Origin: JSC-12 sp033764965
GTDB taxonomy: Bacteria; Cyanobacteriota; Cyanobacteriia; Leptolyngbyales; Leptolyngbyaceae
Assembly (NCBI GenBank): GCA_033764965.1
Contig: JANRIN010000289.1
Location: forward strand, 1 to 64,000
Length of the DNA: 64,000 nt
Reading direction: 5' to 3'
Program-made: the position numbers and the translations under genes
The notes under the pieces: generated by a model
The model's database searches: none
Told to the model about the DNA's origin: nothing
The model's input: only the letters and a program-made list of their open reading frames with translations
Shown: piece after piece, positions 1 to 7,736 of the stretch
Layout of the letters: every line of letters begins with the position of its first letter
Numbering within the stretch: the stretch's first letter is position 1

Positions 1-86
1 TGGTCATCAATCAAGCAAAAGGTGGCAATGATAAACTCTTCTATATCAAACATGGGGTTCACCTGCTAGAACGTTGTTATCTCTAG
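1..86 (+). CDS. C-terminal end of an unidentified protein (5' end outside window)
   Basis: Frame 3 is open from the window edge and ends with TAG at 84-86. The last residues read INQAKGGNDKLFYIKHG followed by VHLLERCYL, which is ordinary protein-like composition, whereas the other two frames close early or look random. A rho-independent terminator begins inside the last ten codons, which supports this being a real gene end. About 27 residues are visible, too few to name a family. Confidence 0.5.
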   Translation, partial: VINQAKGGNDKLFYIKHGVHLLERCYL

Positions 87-110
87 CTTCTACCGGTGAA
101 CCCCTTTTTT
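54..110 (+). terminator. Rho-independent terminator overlapping the end of the first gene
   Basis: A perfect 10-bp stem GGGGTTCACC (54-63) pairs with GGTGAACCCC (95-104) and is followed by six T (105-110). A second inner stem, GCTAGA (65-70) with TCTAGC (82-87), continues the hairpin. The left arm lies inside the coding sequence that stops at 86, so the last codons and the terminator share bases. Confidence 0.85.
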
Positions 111-297
111 GTCAAAAAAAGTCGCACATCGCGTCAATGACGAGTGACCAATGACGCTCCACTGCAACAATAAATTGTACCGACCGACTTAGCAGACCGC
201 CCCCTCCCTCCTATTCCCCAATTTGTACCTTCTCTAACACGCAGCGATCGCCATTCACTGCATAATGATTCAGTTGTTTCGTTGAGCCAAGAGCATC

Positions 298-1500
298 ATG
301 GGTCGCGCCAATAAAGTGGTACTGGCATATTCTGGCGGAGTAGACACCTCCGTTTGTATCCCTTACTTAATGCACGAATGGGGCGTGCAAGAAGTGATCA
401 CCCTGGCGGCTGAATTGGGACAGGGATCTGACATGGAACCTGTGCGGCAAAAAGCCCTGGATTCCGGTGCGGTTGAGTCGCTAGTGATAAACGCCACAGA
501 GGGTTTTGTCAAAGATTACGCCTTTCCAGCGATTCAAGCCAATGCCCTGTACGAAGATCGCTATCCCCTCTCTACCGCCTTAGCTCGTCCCCTAATTGCC
601 AAGCTGTTGGTAGAGGCGGCGGAAAAGTATGGAGCAGATGCCGTCGCCCACGGTTGTACGGGCAAGGGCAACGACCAGGTACGGTTTGATGTGGCGATCG
701 CCGCTCTCAATCCTGAACTAAAAGTGCTCACTCCAGCGCGAGAGTGGGGCATGAGCCGGGAAGACACGATCGCCTACGGAGAAAAATTTGGCATTCCCGC
801 CCCTGTCAAAAAATCATCGCCCTACAGCATTGATGAAAACTTGCTGGGTCGAGCCGTGGAAGCAGGCGTATTGGAAGATCCCTGGGCAGAACCCCCAGAA
901 GATATCTACACCATGACCAAGGCGATCGCCGACACTCCCAACGAGCCTGAATACGTAGAAATTGGGTTTGAGCAAGGTGTTCCCGTAAGTCTGAACGGCA
1001 AGGCGCTCGATCCGGTGGCGCTAGTGACGGAAATGAACACGATCGCCGGACGCAATGGGGTGGGGCGCATCGATATGATCGAAAACCGTTTGGTGGGAAT
1101 TAAATCTCGTGAAATTTACGAAACTCCTGCTCTGCTGGTGTTAATTGATGCCCATCGGGATCTGGAAAGCCTAACCCTGACTGCCGACCTGACTCACTAC
1201 AAGCGCAACATCGAACAAACCTATACCCAAATGATTTACAACGGTCTCTGGTATAGCCCCCTCCGCGATGCCCTGGATGCGTTTGTGCAAAAGACGCAGG
1301 AAAGAGTGACTGGGACAGTGCGCGTCAAGTTATTCAAAGGAACCGCTGGGGTGGTAGGTCGCCAGTCTGCCCATGCCCTTTACAGCCACGACATGGCAAC
1401 CTACGGAGCCGAAGACAAGTTTGATCACAAAGCGGCAGAAGGGTTTGTCTATGTTTGGGGTCTACCCACGCGCGTTTGGGCAGAAACGGGACGAAAGTAG
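298..1500 (+). CDS. argG: Argininosuccinate synthase
   Basis: ATP-dependent condensation of citrulline and aspartate to argininosuccinate, the penultimate step of arginine synthesis, in the cytosol. The 400-residue length is normal for the family. The N-terminal PP-loop AYSGGVDTS (residues 10-18) is the ATP pyrophosphatase signature. Further conserved blocks are HGCTGKGNDQVRF near 118-130 and the SPYSIDENL block near 174-182. The ATG at 298 puts the P-loop at the usual distance from the N-terminus. The next gene follows after 5 bp and is probably co-transcribed, although its product has no known link to arginine. Identification is secure. Confidence 0.97.
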   Translation: MGRANKVVLAYSGGVDTSVCIPYLMHEWGVQEVITLAAELGQGSDMEPVRQKALDSGAVESLVINATEGFVKDYAFPAIQANALYEDRYPLSTALARPLIAKLLVEAAEKYGADAVAHGCTGKGNDQVRFDVAIAALNPELKVLTPAREWGMSREDTIAYGEKFGIPAPVKKSSPYSIDENLLGRAVEAGVLEDPWAEPPEDIYTMTKAIADTPNEPEYVEIGFEQGVPVSLNGKALDPVALVTEMNTIAGRNGVGRIDMIENRLVGIKSREIYETPALLVLIDAHRDLESLTLTADLTHYKRNIEQTYTQMIYNGLWYSPLRDALDAFVQKTQERVTGTVRVKLFKGTAGVVGRQSAHALYSHDMATYGAEDKFDHKAAEGFVYVWGLPTRVWAETGRK

Positions 1501-1505
1501 TTTTT

Positions 1506-2150
1506 ATGAAGCAGCCTCAGGTCATTTTTCTGGATGCTGTCGGGACTCTATTTGGGGTGCGGGGCAATGTCGGGGAACAGTACGCCAAAGTTGCCGATCG
1601 CTTTGGCGTGACTTTGCCCGTTGCGGAAATTAATGGGGCATTCATCCAAAGCTTCAAAGCCGCCGGAACTCCAGCTTTCGGTGCGATTAATCCTGCCGAA
1701 TTACAAGCCAGGGAATACAAGTGGTGGTTTGACATTGCCGTTCAAACCTTCAAAGCAGCCAACTACTACGATCGCTTCTCCGACTTTGGCGAGTTCTTTG
1801 CTGCCCTCTACGACTACTTTGAATCTCCCGCCCCCTGGTTTGTGTACGAGGATGTAATACCAACGCTGCAACGCTGGCAAGCCGCAGGCATCCCTCTGGG
1901 GATTGTGTCGAATTTTGACTCGCGCATTTATGCCGTCCTGCGATCGCTGCAACTCATCCCTTACTTTGCCTCCATCACCATCTCAACAGAAGTGGGCTTT
2001 GCCAAGCCAGATCGCCCAATTTTTGCTGCTGCTCTGCAAAAGCACGATTGTTCTGCGGATCAGGCACTCCACATTGGCGACAGCTTTAGCGAAGACTACC
2101 AGGCTGCCAAAACTGCCGGATTGCGGGGTGTTTGGTTACGCCGAAAATAG
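1506..2150 (+). CDS. HAD-IA family hydrolase (HDHD3/REG-2-like), catalytic Asp pair incomplete
   Basis: A 214-residue haloacid dehalogenase superfamily protein, cytosolic, substrate unknown. Motif I is FLDAVGTLFG (about residues 8-17), motif II is SNFDSR, the motif III Lys lies in FAKPDRPIF, and motif IV is GDSFSEDY near the C-terminus. In motif I the second Asp of the usual DxD is Val. The family then keeps the nucleophile but lacks the general acid/base of phosphatases, as is common in HDHD3/REG-2-like members. The frame is open further upstream inside argG, but the ATG at 1506, 5 bp after the argG stop, gives the expected N-terminus. Function cannot be stated beyond the superfamily. Confidence 0.85.
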   Translation: MKQPQVIFLDAVGTLFGVRGNVGEQYAKVADRFGVTLPVAEINGAFIQSFKAAGTPAFGAINPAELQAREYKWWFDIAVQTFKAANYYDRFSDFGEFFAALYDYFESPAPWFVYEDVIPTLQRWQAAGIPLGIVSNFDSRIYAVLRSLQLIPYFASITISTEVGFAKPDRPIFAAALQKHDCSADQALHIGDSFSEDYQAAKTAGLRGVWLRRK

Positions 2151-2368
2151 CGCCATGTAGATAATTACAAGCGTGCAAATACGGAATAAAAAATTTGTAT
2201 CTGCGAGTTTCACGGTATCCATCTCACGGATATAAGGGTTGAATATAGCTAGGCAGCAACGACCCTTGATTAACTTATGGTTAAGAGGAGTTTAGGACTT
2301 ATTGACCCTTCGTTAACCGTAAGTTGTTCTCCTTATCAAAGAGAGTAGGGCTTGCCAAGTTCTCTCCC

Positions 2369-3706
2369 ATGCTCCTAACTATGCAACTTCTTGATATTCA
2401 ATCAATTCCCGTTGAATCAACACAACAGCCTCTTAGTATCGAGTCCACTTTACAGGATTTGATTCTTTATGATTGCTCAATTGATATTAACCAGCCAGGT
2501 CGGGAACTGAAAAAACTTTTTGAAGAAAATCTGGTTTTGCCCGGAGTTATTTTAAGAAAGAATGGTGAATTTTGGGGCGTTCTTTCCCGTCGTCGGTTTC
2601 TTGAAATCCTCAGTCGTCGATATGGTCCTGAACTATTTTTAAGACGAGCAATTCATCTACTCTATGAGTATGCTCATACGGAGACTTTAAGCTTGCCAGC
2701 AAACACGAAGATTGTAGATGCAACGCAACTCGCTCTGGATAGATTACCTGAATTACTGTATGAACCGATCGCGGTTCAGTTCGAACATAAACATGAACAA
2801 TTATTAGATGTGCATCATCTGCTTCTAGCCCACACTCATGTTCATGAACTTACTACAAAACTACTGCATGAACAAACGCGATCTAAACTGTTACAAACCG
2901 AGAAAATGGCAAGTTTAGGCGCGATGGTTGCTGGAGTTTCCCATGAAATTCTGAATCCAGTCAATTTTATTTGTGGGAATCTAGAGTATTTATCAAGCTA
3001 CACGGCTGACTTGATGCAAGTATTACAAGCCTATGAAGATGAATTTTCAGGAAATTCTTCAACGATCGAAGCATTGAAAGAAACCCTGGAGTTTGACTTT
3101 TTAGTAAAAGACCTGCCCAAGATGGTAGAAAGTATCAATATTGGGTCGAATCGCCTCAGAAAAATCATCTCTGCTCTACGCAGTTTTTCCCACATGGATG
3201 AGGTGATGAAGCGTCCAATGGATATTCATGAATGTTTGGACAACACCTTACTTATTCTCAATAGTCGAATCAAAAATTCGATCGAAATTGTTAAACAGTA
3301 TGAACATCTGCCACGAGTAGATTGTTTTTCTGGGCAATTAAGTCAAGTGTTTACAAATTTGCTGGCAAACGCGATCGATGCTTTAACCGAACGCCTTGAG
3401 TCCAATCAAGCGGAATCTTCCTGGAAACCCCAAATTTTAATTGCTACAAAATTACTACCTGCATCACCCCGGTATGCTCGTGGTTCTGTAGAAATTTTGC
3501 TGCAAGATAACGGAATAGGGATTCCCGCCCAACTTCAAGCCAAGATCTTTGAGCTATTTTTCACCACAAAGCCGGTGGGCAAAGGCACCGGCTTTGGCTT
3601 GGCGATCGCCCGTCAGATTGTTGTTGAGAAGCATGGCGGTGAACTATCCTTGCAATCTGAACTGGGTGTTGGGACGACGTTTACGATCGCTCTGCCCTTG
3701 GGCTGA
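2369..3706 (+). CDS. Sensor histidine kinase with N-terminal CBS-like region
   Basis: A soluble two-component kinase of about 445 residues. Residues 1-130 show no membrane segment. They look like a CBS-type or GGDEF-associated small-ligand module (ILRKNGEFWGVLSRRRF), but this assignment is weak. A dimerisation helix carries the H-box GVSHEILNPVNF with the phospho-acceptor His192. The ATPase core has N-box NLLANAIDA, G1 DNGIGIP, F-box FELFFTTK and G2 GKGTGFGLAIA, so it should be active. No response regulator is adjacent. An upstream TTG (2324) is in frame and ATGs occur at 2369 and 2381. I chose 2369, but no clear ribosome-binding site decides between them. Confidence 0.85.
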   Translation: MLLTMQLLDIQSIPVESTQQPLSIESTLQDLILYDCSIDINQPGRELKKLFEENLVLPGVILRKNGEFWGVLSRRRFLEILSRRYGPELFLRRAIHLLYEYAHTETLSLPANTKIVDATQLALDRLPELLYEPIAVQFEHKHEQLLDVHHLLLAHTHVHELTTKLLHEQTRSKLLQTEKMASLGAMVAGVSHEILNPVNFICGNLEYLSSYTADLMQVLQAYEDEFSGNSSTIEALKETLEFDFLVKDLPKMVESINIGSNRLRKIISALRSFSHMDEVMKRPMDIHECLDNTLLILNSRIKNSIEIVKQYEHLPRVDCFSGQLSQVFTNLLANAIDALTERLESNQAESSWKPQILIATKLLPASPRYARGSVEILLQDNGIGIPAQLQAKIFELFFTTKPVGKGTGFGLAIARQIVVEKHGGELSLQSELGVGTTFTIALPLG

Positions 3707-3872
3707 GAAACGGTCAGAATCGCAGACTTTAAAGGAAGTACCATCCCCGTTCTGTAAGCAGCTAGGATAGAATTGTTGAGGCTTCTTTACCAAAAGATGC
3801 ACTTTCATGACTGGAAGCATTTCTTAAGAAGCGGCAATTTCCCATCCTTTATCCATCGCTGGAATCGTTTTT

Positions 3873-5669
3873 ATGACTCTGCCTATTCGCAATGTTGCTA
3901 TCATTGCCCACGTTGACCACGGCAAAACTACCCTTGTAGATGCTCTTTTGAAACAAGCAGGCACGTTCCGAGAAGGCGAGGATATTCCAGACTGCGTGAT
4001 GGACTCGAACGATTTGGAACGAGAGCGAGGTATTACGATCCTGTCGAAAAATACGGCGGTTCGCTACAAAGATACGCTGATCAATATTGTGGATACGCCT
4101 GGACACGCGGACTTTGGCGGCGAGGTTGAGCGGGTGCTGGGCATGGTAGACGGCTGCTTGCTGATTGTGGATGCTAATGAAGGTCCCATGCCCCAAACTC
4201 GCTTCGTGTTGAAAAAGGCGCTGGAGCAGGGATTACGTCCCATCGTATTGGTGAACAAAATTGATCGCCCCCAGGCAGATCCCCATGCTGCTGTTGATAA
4301 AGTGCTGGATCTGTTTTTGGAATTGGGCGCAGACGACGATCAGTGTGAGTTTCCCTACTTGTTTGCTTCGGGCTTGGCTGGCTTCGCGATCGACAATCTG
4401 GAGGATGAACGGGTCGATATGAAGCCCTTGTTTGATGCGTTTCTGCGGCACGTACCACCTCCAGTGGGCGATCCCAGTGCGCCTTTGCAACTTCAAGTCA
4501 CCACGCTGGATTACTCCGAGTATCTGGGACGCATCGTGATTGGCAGAATCCACAATGGCACGATTCGTGCCGGACAACCTGCCGCTATCGTCACGGAAAC
4601 TGGGGCGATCGTCAAAGCTAAAATCACAAAACTCATGGGTTTTGAAGGGTTGAAGCGGATTGAAGTGGAAGAAGCTTCCGCTGGAAACATTGTGGCGGTC
4701 GCCGGATTTGCCGATGCCAACATTGGGGAAACAATCACCTGCCCCAACGAGCCAATGGCGTTGCCTCTGATCAAGGTGGATGAGCCAACCTTGCAAATGA
4801 CCTTTTCTGTGAACGACTCGCCTTTTGCGGGTCAAGAAGGGAAACTGGTCACGTCTCGGCAGGTGCGAGATCGCCTGTTCCGCGAACTGGAAACCAACGT
4901 AGCGCTACGGGTAGAAGAAACCGACTCGCCCGATCGCTTTCTGGTGTCGGGACGGGGTGAACTGCACCTCGGCATCTTGATTGAAACCATGCGGCGAGAA
5001 GGGTACGAGTTCCAGGTGTCTCAGCCGCAGGTAATTTACCGGGAAGTCAATGGTCAGCCCTGCGAACCTTACGAGACTCTGGTGTTGGATGTCCCTGATG
5101 AAGCGTCTGGCAGTTGCATCGAGCGCTTAGGGCAACGCAAAGCTGAAATGCAAGATATGCAGGTGGGCACCAACGGACGCACCCAACTGGAATTTATTGT
5201 TCCAGCACGGGGCTTAATTGGTTTCCGGGGTGAGTTTATGCGGCTGACTCGCGGGGATGGCATCATGAATCACAGCTTTTTCGACTACCGCCCGATCGTG
5301 GGCGATATCGAAGCCCGTCGCAATGGTGTATTAATCTCCTTTGAAGAGGGTGTTGCCACCTTCTACGCTTTGAAAAACTCTGAAGATCGGGGAGTGTTCT
5401 TTATCAAGCCCGGAACGAAGGTCTACAAAGGCATGATCATTGGGGAGCACAACCGTCCCCAAGACCTGGATCTAAATGTGTGCAAAACCAAGCAGTTGAC
5501 CAACCACCGGGCTGCCAGCGGCGATGAACTGGTGCAACTGCAAGCGCCCTTAGAGATGAGCCTGGAACGGGCACTGGAGTACATCGGACCGGATGAATTG
5601 CTGGAAATCACGCCAGAGTCTATTCGGTTGCGGAAAATGGCAAAAGAGAAAAAGTTAGCCAAACGCTAG
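3873..5669 (+). CDS. typA: Ribosome-associated GTPase TypA/BipA
   Basis: A 598-residue translational GTPase that binds the 70S ribosome at the EF-G site and helps ribosome assembly and stress adaptation. The G1 motif AHVDHGKT is at residues 12-19. The switch I region RERGITI, the G3 motif DTPGHADFG and the G4 motif NKIDRP follow. Domains II, III and V are present. The C-terminal TypA-specific block includes PARGLIGFRGEF and ends in a Lys/Arg-rich tail (KMAKEKKLAKR). Full family length. It stands alone, with 166 bp to the upstream kinase and a repeat cluster downstream. Confidence 0.97.
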   Translation: MTLPIRNVAIIAHVDHGKTTLVDALLKQAGTFREGEDIPDCVMDSNDLERERGITILSKNTAVRYKDTLINIVDTPGHADFGGEVERVLGMVDGCLLIVDANEGPMPQTRFVLKKALEQGLRPIVLVNKIDRPQADPHAAVDKVLDLFLELGADDDQCEFPYLFASGLAGFAIDNLEDERVDMKPLFDAFLRHVPPPVGDPSAPLQLQVTTLDYSEYLGRIVIGRIHNGTIRAGQPAAIVTETGAIVKAKITKLMGFEGLKRIEVEEASAGNIVAVAGFADANIGETITCPNEPMALPLIKVDEPTLQMTFSVNDSPFAGQEGKLVTSRQVRDRLFRELETNVALRVEETDSPDRFLVSGRGELHLGILIETMRREGYEFQVSQPQVIYREVNGQPCEPYETLVLDVPDEASGSCIERLGQRKAEMQDMQVGTNGRTQLEFIVPARGLIGFRGEFMRLTRGDGIMNHSFFDYRPIVGDIEARRNGVLISFEEGVATFYALKNSEDRGVFFIKPGTKVYKGMIIGEHNRPQDLDLNVCKTKQLTNHRAASGDELVQLQAPLEMSLERALEYIGPDELLEITPESIRLRKMAKEKKLAKR

Positions 5670-5696
5670 GAATGGGAATTGAATAACATCGGCTCT

Positions 5697-5766
5697 GTAG
5701 GTTGGGTTGAGTTCGCGAAACCCAACGCCTTCTCAGATATTAGGTTTCGTGCTTCAACCCACCTAC
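5697..5766. repeat. 70-bp palindromic element (GTAGGTTGGGTT type)
   Basis: The left arm begins GTAGGTTGGGTTGAG and reads through CGCGAAACC. The right arm, ending CAACCCACCTAC, is its imperfect reverse complement. The whole can fold into one long hairpin. GTAGGTTGGGTT/AAACCCAAC palindromes are familiar from noncoding DNA of many cyanobacteria. It lies 28 bp downstream of the typA stop. No coding potential is claimed. Confidence 0.7.
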
Positions 5767-5790
5767 GCGGTTATTTAAGCCACGATCCTA

Positions 5791-5950
5791 AGAAAGTGTT
5801 TGTAAATCAATGTTTCGATCCCCCGAAATCCCCCTTCAAAAAGGGGACTTCGGACTTAGGCTGGGTTCCTTCCTTATGAAGAAGGGTTAGGGAGGATCCC
5901 TTCAGGGCTTGCTTTTGAGCCACATTTACCTCTATTTACGAACAGCTTCT
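5791..5950 (+). mobile_element. MITE-like element, copy 1 (160 bp, terminal inverted repeats)
   Basis: The element starts AGAAAGTGTTTGT and ends ACGAACAGCTTCT, so its ends are imperfect inverted repeats of about 13 bp. Its full length is matched, in reverse orientation, by 58128-58286. Shared internal blocks include CAATGTTTCGATCCCCC, a run around CCCCTTCAAAA, TTAGGGAGGATC and CAGGGCTTGCTTTTGAGCC. It encodes no transposase, so if it moves it must be mobilised in trans. I could not identify a clean target-site duplication. Confidence 0.75.
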
Positions 5951-6018
5951 AAGGGTTTAGCTTTTTTGGAAAGCGATTCCAGGTGAATCAGGCTTTATTC
6001 CAGTAGCAAACCTACCTG

Positions 6019-6059
6019 ACCAAAAAGCGATCGCCGAATTCGAGCGATCGCTTTTTGGT
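6019..6059. terminator. Bidirectional terminator with HIP1 octamers as stem arms
   Basis: ACCAAAAAGCGATCGC (6019-6034) is perfectly complementary to GCGATCGCTTTTTGGT (6044-6059), a 16-bp stem with a 9-nt loop containing GAATTC. Each arm contains a HIP1 octamer, and both strands show a T-run at the 3' side of the stem. It sits between the convergent typA (+) and glycosyltransferase (-) genes, so it can end both transcripts. Confidence 0.8.
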
Positions 6060-6216
6060 AGAAACCTATTTCAAGTCTTCAGGTGTACCTTCTGGGCTAT
6101 CTGAAACTTGCATCCGCTGCAGAAAGAGCCTTGAAATAAATTTCAGGCTCATCGCTAAAACCCATTAAAACAGGTTGAAACTCTTTTCTAGTCAACCTTC
6201 CAGTCAGTTTCAACTA

Positions 6217-6278
6217 ACTTAAGTTTTCAGCCCAAACTTTAGTTCAGGGTGGTTGCTGAGAATGGTGCAAGATGTAAG
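6217..6278. repeat. 62-bp dispersed repeat, copy 1
   Basis: This segment matches 13753-13814 at 59 of 62 positions in the same orientation. It begins ACTTAAGTTTTCAGCCC and ends GGTGCAAGATGTAAG. It lies 9 bp beyond the stop codon of the minus-strand glycosyltransferase gene. On the minus strand its distal half can form a hairpin, ACTAAAGTTT with AAACTTAAGT (one mismatch). Confidence 0.75.
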
Positions 6279-6287
6279 ATATTCGCT

Positions 6288-7511
6288 TCAAACCCGTTGA
6301 TATGTAGTTGCAGCTTTTTGCGGAATCGATTGTAGCTGGCGCAGAACTGACTTTAATGCCTCACCCCAACTCCTACCCGCGCTATAAAACTGTTCTTGCA
6401 ACCGTTTACAACTGCGTTGTTTTTCCTCATAAAATGCTCGATCGCCCTGTAGTTTCAAAATGGCATCACTGTAAGCCTGGATGTCATCTGGTGGAACCTC
6501 CACAACTGCCTCATGCACATAAGATAAGGCTGGACAAATGGAGGACGTGATCACAGGACGATTCGCCAAAATACCTTCAATCACGACCTGATTCAACCCC
6601 TCTACAAAACTCGACTTTGTGGGCACGATGACAACGTGTGCCGCATTAAACATCTCTCTCATCTTTGGTTTGTTGCAGTATCCATGCAGAATAAACGAAG
6701 AATGAAGTTCATATTCCACCATCTTTTTTCGCAACAGGTCAAAAGCTGAACCGGTTCCACAGATATTGAAAACAATGTCATTTCTGCCTTGCGATCGATA
6801 GCGTCTGGCAATTTCTATCAAATCAAGCACACCCTTATCGACCTCAATCCTGCCAGCAAAAAGCACCTGAAAAGGGGTGTTCTCGAAATTAGGAGGACTA
6901 ACTTGCTCAAACTCGTTGCGCCGATAAGTAGAGAGAAAATTCACGATCGGTCGCGGGTGTTTATTGGCAATTTGCTGCACTTGCTCATTAATATCGTCAG
7001 AGGTTGAAAGAATTGCCAAACAATCTCTTGCAAAAAACTGACTATTCGCTTTGAATAACAGCTTTTTTAACTGACTAACAGGCAGATATTTAGCCCAAAG
7101 AACGCAGTGCAACGTTGGGACAACCTGGATTCCGAGCCTGGGTAACAACGCCAGCACAAAGTAGCAATCCGTATCCCCTTCAACCACAATATTGGCACGA
7201 AACCGTAAGGCTGAAAGTACAATGCTCAGTTGGTATAAAACTTGACCTAAATAATACAGCACACCAGATTGATTTCGTAGAGGAACCGGGCGATGTTCCA
7301 GGGTGAATTGCCCATCTTTCACAAATTTTCTGTCGCTGTGAGAAGCAATAATGTAGCCTTCTGCTCCTAGCTCAGAGCAAACGTCATAAAATTGCCCAGA
7401 AAAAGTCATTGAGACTTGAGAAGGATCATCTTCTCCATTCCGCCAATATTCAAAGGTTTGAATGACATTGCCAGGACCAGCGACATACAAAACTTTCAAC
7501 TTCTTGGTCAT
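6288..7511 (-). CDS. Glycosyltransferase, GT4-like
   Basis: A 407-residue retaining, GT-B fold glycosyltransferase that probably moves a sugar from a nucleotide donor onto a surface polysaccharide or glycolipid. The N-terminus KVLYVAGPG starts the first Rossmann domain. The second domain begins near VLFAGRIEVDKGVLDLI, with FNICGTG and then FVEGLNQVVIEG, the ExxxxxxxE donor-phosphate motif of group 1 transferases. No transmembrane segment is evident. The ATG at 7511 (MTKKLKVLYV) gives the expected start. Acceptor and sugar are unknown. The gene is isolated and no polysaccharide cluster is adjacent. Confidence 0.85.
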   Translation of the reverse strand: MTKKLKVLYVAGPGNVIQTFEYWRNGEDDPSQVSMTFSGQFYDVCSELGAEGYIIASHSDRKFVKDGQFTLEHRPVPLRNQSGVLYYLGQVLYQLSIVLSALRFRANIVVEGDTDCYFVLALLPRLGIQVVPTLHCVLWAKYLPVSQLKKLLFKANSQFFARDCLAILSTSDDINEQVQQIANKHPRPIVNFLSTYRRNEFEQVSPPNFENTPFQVLFAGRIEVDKGVLDLIEIARRYRSQGRNDIVFNICGTGSAFDLLRKKMVEYELHSSFILHGYCNKPKMREMFNAAHVVIVPTKSSFVEGLNQVVIEGILANRPVITSSICPALSYVHEAVVEVPPDDIQAYSDAILKLQGDRAFYEEKQRSCKRLQEQFYSAGRSWGEALKSVLRQLQSIPQKAATTYQRV

Positions 7512-7736
7512 GCTAAGGAGTTTCCGTGACTGAGTGACTTTTTTTACAAAAGAGTACTTCTAGTATTCCCGCGTGGCGACATCAAGTAACTCAAGCTACG
7601 AGTTTTTCCACCTCTGGAATAGAAACATTTTTGGATGAAATTATCAAGTCCTGGAACATCCAACCCTGGTTCAATCGGTTGGGTTTCGCCAACCAGATTG
7701 CGCTCAGGATCAAACGACAAACGACCAGGACATTCT

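Noticed and set aside
1455..1505. Upstream extension of the HAD frame into argG
   Set aside because: The ATG at 1506 gives the expected family N-terminus directly before motif I; the extension is argG sequence in another frame.
4233..4835. 200-codon minus-strand frame inside typA
   Set aside because: Antisense shadow of a highly conserved GTPase gene; no family resemblance.
5679..5879. 66-codon plus-strand frame after typA
   Set aside because: It is made entirely of the palindromic and MITE-like repeats, not a gene.
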